Below, one piece after another: positions 48,313 to 53,656 of a stretch of 53,656 nucleotides of DNA. The notes beneath the pieces were generated by a model. It saw nothing but the letters and a program-made list of their open reading frames with translations, was not told the origin of the DNA and searched no databases. The position numbers were made by a program, and so were the translations under genes. The stretch's first letter is position 1. Each line of letters starts with the position of its first letter. Source of the DNA: CAZKMM01 sp964592965 (GTDB lineage Bacteria > RBG-13-61-14 > DRUE01); NCBI GenBank assembly GCA_964592965.1, contig CAZQJX010000001.1:1-53656 (forward strand), read 5' to 3'.

Positions 48313-50454
48313 AATCGCTGAGGTAAGAAAAGCACCCAGAGCACTTCCCAAATGGTCAGACGCATTTATCCAGCCAGCAGTTGCTCCCATTCCTTTTCCA
48401 GAAATCTTTTGAAACCAAAAGGCAGAGAGAGGAAAGCAAATTCCTGAAAAAAATGCAACCAAAATCAAAAGCCCTAAAATCAGGCTAATGGTGATAAAAG
48501 CGCTGGGAGTGATGCGAACCAGATAAAACAGCCCCAGCCAGCTCAACCCGATTGATGCCATCTCTCCTGCAAGAACAGCTGAAAATGTCCAAGTTCTGCC
48601 TTTTTGCCAAAAATCTTTATAGCGCTGATACAGCCAAGCACCAATTACCAGTCCAACCATAAACCCGCTGACCAGTCCACCAACCAGCTGGTAAACATAT
48701 CCATAAACCACCTGAAATCCGAGCATCAAAATTAGCTCTGCACCTATTCCAGTCAGTCCAACTGCAAAAATGCTAAGAGCACTAAATGCAGAGCCACCCC
48801 AAAAGCCAACCAAAACTAAAGCCAAAATAAAATATACGCCTAAAAAAACATAAAGGGGCTTTTGGTTGATTAAAAGAATCTTCTTTAATATGCCCCTTAT
48901 TCTCGGGTTGGTCTGCTCCAGCCACAAAAGACTGGAAAGATAATATCCTCTTGGCTTGAGGTCTGTGTTTTTTGGTTGATTGATAAAATGCTCAAGCCTC
49001 ATCTGAACAAAAAGCAATCGCTCCTCGCTTAAATTGTCTTTAAGATAATATTCCCTGACAAAATAGGTTTTGATTTGCCGTTTTTTGAGCTGAGCGAGAA
49101 TTTTCTCTGCATCAGCAGTTAAAAGCGGGCTGGTATCACCAGCAACAAGATAGTTCTGTCCCAAAGGTAAAATCACCACCTTTTTGAAAACAGCTTTTAA
49201 AGTCAAAACTCCATTGGCAAGAAGCGAAGCCTGCCCATCAGAAAGGTAATTTCCGCTCGTGCCTAAAGTTAATCCTAAAACCCCATCTTTTTTAAGATGA
49301 GATTTTGCCAGCTGGTAAAACTCTTGCGTGTAGTAGCGATTGATATGAGCGGTCTCTGGGTCAGGCAAGTTCAATATAATAGCATCAAAGCGCTCCTTTG
49401 TTCTTTTTAAAAAAATCCTTGCATCCTGATGATATATCTTTACAGGATAAACTTTCTCCAGCTCTTTTAGCTCAGGAATATATCTTTTTTCCAGCTCAGT
49501 TAGTTTGGGGTCAATCTGAACATAAACCAGCTTTTTTACTCTGTGCTTAAAAACTTCTTTTACAGCTCCTGCCAGCCCCCCGCCAATCAGCAAAACCTTT
49601 TCCGGATGTGCGCACATTGCTAGGGGCAGGTGAATGATTTTTTCAAAATGCTCCTGGTCTGGATAGCTAAAGGCAGGAAAGCCATCAATCCAGAAATTAA
49701 CCAGTTCCTCTCTCTTTGTCACAGAAAGGGTTGCGTATTTGCTTTCAGATTCATAAAGGACTTTTTGATTTTTCCAGCGAAGCTCAACCAGTTTTTTCTC
49801 AATAGCAGATGAAAGTCCTGCAAAAGCAAGCGCAACCAAAACGCAACCTATACTTGCAAAAAGCCTAGATTTTCTGCTGGTAAGAGCAATAGCACCTGCA
49901 AGCGCTGTTAAAAAAGCGCAAAGAACTATTTGAAAAAATGCCCCAACTCTACCAGCAATAAAGAGGCTGAAAACAATTCCAGCAATTGCCGAGCCAACCG
50001 CTTCCCAAAGATAAAGCCTGACCAGGTTGGTCTCGTCTGCTTCAAACAGCTTTGCTGAATAATTAAATCCTGCACCCAGCAGAAAGCATACCGGTGCGGT
50101 AAAAAGGAATCCTGCCAGAAGAATGGTTCCAAAGCCGAGCGCCTCTCCTTCTACCACTTTAAAAATATACTTAATCAGCCAGGTAAAAGCACCGCTTAGA
50201 ACAAAAAGCACTGCGCATAAAATCAAAATTAAAGCCAACTCTTTATCTGGAAATGCTGTTCGGTCCGCTCTTTTGGCAAAGGCGTATCCGCCTAAGGCGG
50301 TCCAAAACATCCATCCCGCAAAGAGTGCCCCAATGGTAAGCTCATTCCCATAAAAAACACTTAAAAGCCTGCGAATTAAAATCACCTGAACAAAAATAGA
50401 AACCAATCCGTAAAGCAGATAAATCAAAACCGCTCGCAATTTAAACTCCCTCAT
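48208..50454 (-). CDS. membrane-embedded spermidine-synthase-like protein
   Basis: A 748-aa protein in three parts: about six transmembrane helices, a soluble spermidine-synthase-like Rossmann domain (about 240-440), and a further six to seven helices. The soluble part holds VLLIGGGLAGAVKEVFKH (glycine motif), VQIDPKLTELEKRY and YHQDARIFL. SpeE-like domains fused to MFS-like helices occur in many uncultured bacteria; catalysis as a polyamine synthase is unproven. The usual GGGDG reads GGGLAG, so decarboxylated-SAM chemistry is doubtful. The start has no Shine-Dalgarno. Confidence 0.8.
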   Translation of the reverse strand: MREFKLRAVLIYLLYGLVSIFVQVILIRRLLSVFYGNELTIGALFAGWMFWTALGGYAFAKRADRTAFPDKELALILILCAVLFVLSGAFTWLIKYIFKVVEGEALGFGTILLAGFLFTAPVCFLLGAGFNYSAKLFEADETNLVRLYLWEAVGSAIAGIVFSLFIAGRVGAFFQIVLCAFLTALAGAIALTSRKSRLFASIGCVLVALAFAGLSSAIEKKLVELRWKNQKVLYESESKYATLSVTKREELVNFWIDGFPAFSYPDQEHFEKIIHLPLAMCAHPEKVLLIGGGLAGAVKEVFKHRVKKLVYVQIDPKLTELEKRYIPELKELEKVYPVKIYHQDARIFLKRTKERFDAIILNLPDPETAHINRYYTQEFYQLAKSHLKKDGVLGLTLGTSGNYLSDGQASLLANGVLTLKAVFKKVVILPLGQNYLVAGDTSPLLTADAEKILAQLKKRQIKTYFVREYYLKDNLSEERLLFVQMRLEHFINQPKNTDLKPRGYYLSSLLWLEQTNPRIRGILKKILLINQKPLYVFLGVYFILALVLVGFWGGSAFSALSIFAVGLTGIGAELILMLGFQVVYGYVYQLVGGLVSGFMVGLVIGAWLYQRYKDFWQKGRTWTFSAVLAGEMASIGLSWLGLFYLVRITPSAFITISLILGLLILVAFFSGICFPLSAFWFQKISGKGMGATAGWINASDHLGSALGAFLTSAILIPIFGLGVGLGVFAVILASSLFSILLVFRAFRP

Positions 50455-50461
50455 TATTTAT

Positions 50462-50490
50462 ATGATATAGCTGAGATTTGATAAATGAAA
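50462..50490 (-). promoter_or_regulatory. weak candidate promoter of the SpeE-like gene (leaderless type)
   Basis: On the minus strand TATCAT (50462-50467) lies 7 nt before the ATG at 50454, with a poor -35 (TTTCAT at 50485-50490, 17-nt spacer). The spacing to the start fits the leaderless pattern, but the -35 box is weak. Confidence 0.28.
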
Positions 50491-50662
50491 TATCTATAAA
50501 GCAAATAACTAGCAAAGTAGTTTTATTCTAGCAAAATAATCTTACTAGTGATTTGGAAAAACCATCTTTTTTATTCAGAATTGAATTATTTTCAAAAAAG
50601 ATTTAAACTTTGGGATTAGAAGCTTTTTTGATTTTAATGAAATCTGAGTCTTGACTGAGAGC

Positions 50663-50690
50663 TTGACAAATGGCTTATTGTTTTTATACT
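50663..50690 (+). promoter_or_regulatory. promoter of tRNA-Glu
   Basis: Perfect -35 TTGACA (50663-50668) and -10 TATACT (50685-50690), 16 nt apart, with the mature tRNA starting 13 nt after the -10 box. It is the clearest promoter in the window and shows that standard sigma-70 boxes are used here. Confidence 0.75.
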
Positions 50691-50702
50691 TTAAATCAAG
50701 GT

Positions 50703-50780
50703 GTCCCCATCGTCTAGCCAGGTCTAGGACACCGGGCTTTCAATCCGGCAACGGGGGTTCAAATCCCCCTGGGGACACCA
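50703..50780 (+). tRNA. tRNA-Glu (anticodon UUC)
   Basis: Cloverleaf by eye: acceptor stem GTCCCCA (50703-50709) with TGGGGAC (50770-50776), D-stem near 50712-50730, anticodon stem CCGGG/TCCGG around the loop CTTTCAA with anticodon TTC at 50739-50741, T-stem GGGGG/CCCCC around TTCAAAT. The CCA end is encoded (50778-50780). A T7 run follows at once (50783-50789) and may help end transcription. It is a single tRNA gene with no partner nearby. Confidence 0.95.
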
Positions 50781-51058
50781 AATTTTTTTACCCTTACCAG
50801 CTAAACCTCATAATGAAGAAATCTTAAAATCTTTTTAAAATGAAAAATAAACTGCTTCTTATGACCTCTTCCATAATGAAAAAACATAAATAAAATTTTC
50901 AACTATTACGCTTTGATATTTATCGCTAGCTAGATTGAAGCACTTTGTCGCCTCAACATACATCCCGTTCTTTTGGCAATCACATTCTACTATTTATAGC
51001 TGACTGGATTTAAATTATATACTTTATTGAATATTTTATACTTGACTATAATGAAAAC
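50781..51058. other. AT-rich intergenic stretch without a recognised gene
   Basis: Between tRNA-Glu and the end of mutM. I see no credible open frame, hairpin terminator or repeat array. ATAATGAA appears several times (near 50810, 50873 and 51047), but without a promoter-like partner. Confidence 0.5.
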
Positions 51059-51877
51059 TTATCTTTGGCAAGAAGGGCAAAAATACGAGCTTCTCCCGCT
51101 GATTTTTGTTCTTCTTATCTTTTCTCCACATTTTAGGCAGGGCTCGCCTTCCCTACCATAAACCTTTGGCTGATAGCCTCCAGATTTTGAAAAAGCGGTC
51201 TGATAGTCACGAATGGTTGTGCCCCTAGAATCAATGGCATCTTTTAGCACCTTTTTTATTGACCGCACAAGCCTTGAGATTTCCTCTTTACCAAGACTTC
51301 CTGCTGGACGGGTAGGTAAAATTCCTGCCCTGTAGCACGCCTCATCTGCATAAATGTTCCCCACTCCTGCGCAAATATGCTGGTCTAAAAGCAAAGATTT
51401 AACCGGAGCTTTTCTTCCGCAAAACTTTTCAGCGAGCCAGCTTTTGTTAAATTCATCTGAAAATGGCTCAGGACCTAGCCCGGAAAGCTCTTTTATTTTA
51501 TTCAGCTCTGAATTATTTGTCAGCAGGATTTTTCCGAATTTTCTCAGGTCAGAAAAGCTGAGCTTGCAATCAGAAAAACACATCTCCAAATGAAAATGAA
51601 GCGCGGGTTTTTTATTTTTCTTCTCAAATTTAAATCCACCTGTCATTCCCAGATGAAAAACCAGAGCCTGCTTGTTATTGAATATGAAAATCAGGTATTT
51701 TGCTCTTCTTTTAATCTTAACAATTTTTTTGCCTTTTAGTTTATATATTTTTCGTGGATGGGAAAGCTTTCTGAATATTCTGGAATTTCTTTTTATCCAG
51801 ATTTTTTCTATTCTCTTACCAATCAGGTTTTGAGCCAGTTGCCTTTTTATTGTTTCTACCTCAGGCAGTTCTGGCAT
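51059..51877 (-). CDS. mutM: formamidopyrimidine-DNA glycosylase
   Basis: A base-excision repair glycosylase/AP lyase for oxidised purines. The 272-aa protein starts MPELPEVET, giving the catalytic Pro and Glu after Met removal, and ends with the zinc finger CLKCGEKIRRTKISGRSSYF followed by CPSC. The LDQHICAGVGNIYADEACY segment is the helix-two-turn-helix. I chose the ATG at 51877 (GGAAG 6 nt upstream), which overlaps rsmA by 17 nt; an upstream reading at 51931 would place extra residues before the catalytic Pro. Confidence 0.95.
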   Translation of the reverse strand: MPELPEVETIKRQLAQNLIGKRIEKIWIKRNSRIFRKLSHPRKIYKLKGKKIVKIKRRAKYLIFIFNNKQALVFHLGMTGGFKFEKKNKKPALHFHLEMCFSDCKLSFSDLRKFGKILLTNNSELNKIKELSGLGPEPFSDEFNKSWLAEKFCGRKAPVKSLLLDQHICAGVGNIYADEACYRAGILPTRPAGSLGKEEISRLVRSIKKVLKDAIDSRGTTIRDYQTAFSKSGGYQPKVYGREGEPCLKCGEKIRRTKISGRSSYFCPSCQR

Positions 51878-52712
51878 TTTTCTTCCACTCAGAATAATAA
51901 TTTGCCAGCTGGCAGATTTTTTCCAGCTCAAGCTCCTCTGCCCTTGCCTGCGGGTTAATGTTCACAGCTTTTAAAAGCTCCTCTGCCTCGTCCCTGCTCA
52001 GTTTTAGCTGGCTCTTGCTCAGGGCATTGCGAAGGGTTTTTCTCCGCTTGGCAAAGATTGCTTTGAGCACTTTTTTAAAATCAGAATAATTAATAAGAGG
52101 AAAGCGATAGTCATCTAAAATCTTAAATTTAACCAGTGCAGAGTCCACTTTAGGCTTGGGATGAAATGCATTAGGACCTATTCGCATAATTATTTCTGGC
52201 TCTGAGTGAATCTGCGAAATCACAGCTAAGATCCCGTAATCTTTGGTTTTTGGCTTGGCGCAGACCCTTTCCGCCACCTCTTTTTGAAGCATAAGATAAA
52301 GCTCGCTGAAAATACCCCTTGTTTCAAGAAGCCGAAAAATCACCTCGGTGGAGATGTTGTAAGGAAGATTTGCCACAACTTTTAGCTTCTTTCCTTTTGA
52401 TGCAATGGTTTTGAAATTAAACCCCAGCACATCTGCACAAATAACCTTAAGGTTGGGAGCGGAAAGTTCTTTTTTTAAAATCTCCACCAGCTCCTCGGAA
52501 ATCTCCAGCGCATAAACCTTGCCAGCACGCTCCACAAGGTATTTGGTGAGATTGCCAGGACCTGCTCCTATTTCTAAAACCTCATCTTCCTGAGTTAAAT
52601 TGGCAAGCAGAGCTATCCTCTTTAAAACCCCCTCATCAACAAGAAAATGTTGACCAAGACTGCGCCTTCCCTGATATCCGTATTGAAACAAAACCTTTTT
52701 GGTTCTTTTCAT
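51861..52712 (-). CDS. rsmA: 16S rRNA (adenine-1518/1519 N6)-dimethyltransferase
   Basis: A KsgA-type enzyme that dimethylates two adenines at the 3' end of 16S rRNA. The 283-aa protein has RRSLGQHFLVDEGVLKRI, motif I LEIGAGPGNLTKYL, and the catalytic NLPYNIS (motif IV). It overlaps tsaD by ATGA and mutM by 17 nt, forming a housekeeping operon. Confidence 0.95.
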   Translation of the reverse strand: MKRTKKVLFQYGYQGRRSLGQHFLVDEGVLKRIALLANLTQEDEVLEIGAGPGNLTKYLVERAGKVYALEISEELVEILKKELSAPNLKVICADVLGFNFKTIASKGKKLKVVANLPYNISTEVIFRLLETRGIFSELYLMLQKEVAERVCAKPKTKDYGILAVISQIHSEPEIIMRIGPNAFHPKPKVDSALVKFKILDDYRFPLINYSDFKKVLKAIFAKRRKTLRNALSKSQLKLSRDEAEELLKAVNINPQARAEELELEKICQLANYYSEWKKNARTA

Positions 52713-53656
52713 TGCCAGTTCTTTAAAGGTAAGACTGCACGGGCATCCAAGCGAAGGTCATCTTTTATTCCCCTCTTGAGCTTTTCCTCTCCAACCAAAG
52801 CAATCATTCCTGCATTGTCACTGCAAAGCCTTGGGCTGGGAATAAAAAGCTCAAAACCTTTTTCTCTTGCCTTTTCCTCAAATGCCTGCCTGAGCCTCGT
52901 GTTGCTGGCAACTCCACCGCTTAAAACTATTCTTTCTATTTTGAATTTTTCCTGCGCCAAAATGGTCTTTTTTAAAAGCGCCTCCACCACCGCCTCCTGA
53001 TAGCTGGCAGAAATATCAGCAAGATTTTCCTTTGCGTCCGGATTCTCCCGCAAATAGCGCAAAAGAGAGGTTTTTAATCCAGAAAAGCTGTAATCAAGCT
53101 CATCTTTGCGGGCAAGCCCTATGGGAAATTTTATTGCCTGCGGATTGCCAGAGCAAGAGAGCTGGTCAATGGCTTTTCCGCCCGGATAGCTTAATCCCAG
53201 GAGTTTTCCCGCTTTATCAAGCGCTTCTCCTGCTGCATCATCTCTGGTTTCGCCCAGAACTTTATACCTTCCCCAATCTTCCACCAGACATAAAAGCGTA
53301 TGCCCACCACTGGCAAGCAAGCCAAGAAAAGGGAATTTTACCTCTGGGTTTTCCAGAAAAACAGCCAGCAGATGCCCTTCCAAATGGTTTACTCCTACGA
53401 ATGGAAGTTTTCTGCTCCAAGCAATTGCTTTGGCAAAGCTCAATCCCACCAGAAGGCAGACCACCAAGCCCGGTCCACGGGTAACCGCCACTCCTTCCAG
53501 GTCATCAATGCTCGCTCCTGCCTTTTCCAAAGCAAGCTTGGTTACCTGAGAAATTACCTCAATATGCCTTCTTCCTGCCAGCTCAGGCACAACCCCGCCA
53601 AAGCGAGCGTGAATTTCATCTTGGCTGAAAATCACATTGGAAAGAAGCCTGCGCTC
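52709..53656 (-). CDS. tsaD: tRNA N6-adenosine threonylcarbamoyltransferase, N-terminus cut by window edge
   Basis: This enzyme transfers the threonylcarbamoyl group to A37 of ANN-reading tRNAs, together with TsaB and TsaE. The visible frame runs to the window end; upstream residues RLLSNVIFSQ show that the true start is outside. The motifs are present: FGGVVPELAGRRH, metal-binding HLEGH, GLLASGGHT, DDAAGEALDK, SFSGLK and the C-terminal Asp in SDNAGMIA. About 20-25 N-terminal residues are missing. Confidence 0.94.
   Translation of the reverse strand, partial: ERRLLSNVIFSQDEIHARFGGVVPELAGRRHIEVISQVTKLALEKAGASIDDLEGVAVTRGPGLVVCLLVGLSFAKAIAWSRKLPFVGVNHLEGHLLAVFLENPEVKFPFLGLLASGGHTLLCLVEDWGRYKVLGETRDDAAGEALDKAGKLLGLSYPGGKAIDQLSCSGNPQAIKFPIGLARKDELDYSFSGLKTSLLRYLRENPDAKENLADISASYQEAVVEALLKKTILAQEKFKIERIVLSGGVASNTRLRQAFEEKAREKGFELFIPSPRLCSDNAGMIALVGEEKLKRGIKDDLRLDARAVLPLKNWQ

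Noticed and set aside
1..53656. CRISPR array, prophage, insertion sequence or toxin-antitoxin pair
   Set aside because: I looked for regularly spaced repeats, transposase or integrase motifs, and small paired genes, and found none. The decayed genes at 42 kb and 46.5 kb lack flanking inverted repeats that I can see.

Overview
The window reads as a compact, AT-rich chromosome segment from an uncultured Gram-negative-type bacterium. It carries a rod-shape and peptidoglycan block (mreB, mreC, mreD, PBP2), lipoprotein signal peptides, an O-antigen-type ABC exporter (Wzm/Wzt), a dTDP-rhamnose operon, and two enzymes of the futalosine route to menaquinone (mqnE, mqnC). Almost every base is coding, same-strand genes overlap by 1-17 nt (often ATGA), and several convergent genes overlap at their tails. 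A small EF-Tu-domain-like protein, an MglA GTPase next to a PocR-domain protein, and sulfatase and FG-GAP proteins would fit a candidate phylum such as Aminicenantes or a neighbouring lineage. That placement is a guess and is not shown by the sequence.

Layout. 1-4.1 kb (minus): SPOR protein, rmlA, a methyltransferase, rmlC-like, rmlB and a truncated rmlD, making dTDP-L-rhamnose. 4.2-5.2 kb (plus): a site-2-type protease. 5.1-9.6 kb (minus): surE, pcm, a VTT/DedA-type membrane protein with an extra C-terminal domain, a TIGR00725-like protein, a LysM/M23 lipoprotein and a TlpA-like thioredoxin. 9.7-11.0 kb (plus): HAD phosphatase and a degenerate CPBP-like membrane protein. 11.0-18.7 kb (minus): mreB, mreC, mreD, mrdA, a 72-aa membrane protein, dinG and an MFS carrier. 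18.8-20.9 kb (minus): mqnE and mqnC. 20.9-22.9 kb (minus): THEP1-type NTPase, MglA GTPase and PocR protein. 22.9-24.6 kb (plus): EF-like small protein and the primary-type sigma factor. 24.6-27.4 kb (plus): XylF-like binding protein, UbiA prenyltransferase, RsmI.

27.4-44.0 kb (minus) is the accessory heart of the window: a glycan locus with a GT39 transferase, Wzm/Wzt, a GT2, a GT4, an acetyltransferase, a methyltransferase and six radical SAM enzymes (two with B12-binding domains), plus a Cys-rich DUF6485-like protein. Two of the radical SAM enzymes and the GT2 end in the same roughly 110-residue beta-sandwich-like domain. Between the GT39 gene and wzm lie two decayed gene remnants, one of them a tandem copy of the GT39 gene. 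44.1-50.5 kb holds an ADP-forming acyl-CoA synthetase beta subunit, an FG-GAP protein, a broken sulfatase-like lipoprotein gene, another GT2, and a membrane-embedded spermidine-synthase-like protein. 50.7 kb carries tRNA-Glu(UUC) behind a near-consensus promoter. 51.1 kb to the end (minus): tsaD (cut by the window edge), rsmA and mutM.

The most general signal is regulatory. At about ten operon heads a -10-like hexamer lies only 7-11 nt before the start codon, with no Shine-Dalgarno sequence; seven also have a fair -35 box at 16-17 nt. These transcripts would be leaderless or nearly so. Many other genes, including acdB, mreB, rmlC, the SPOR gene and the DUF6485 gene, carry clear Shine-Dalgarno sequences.
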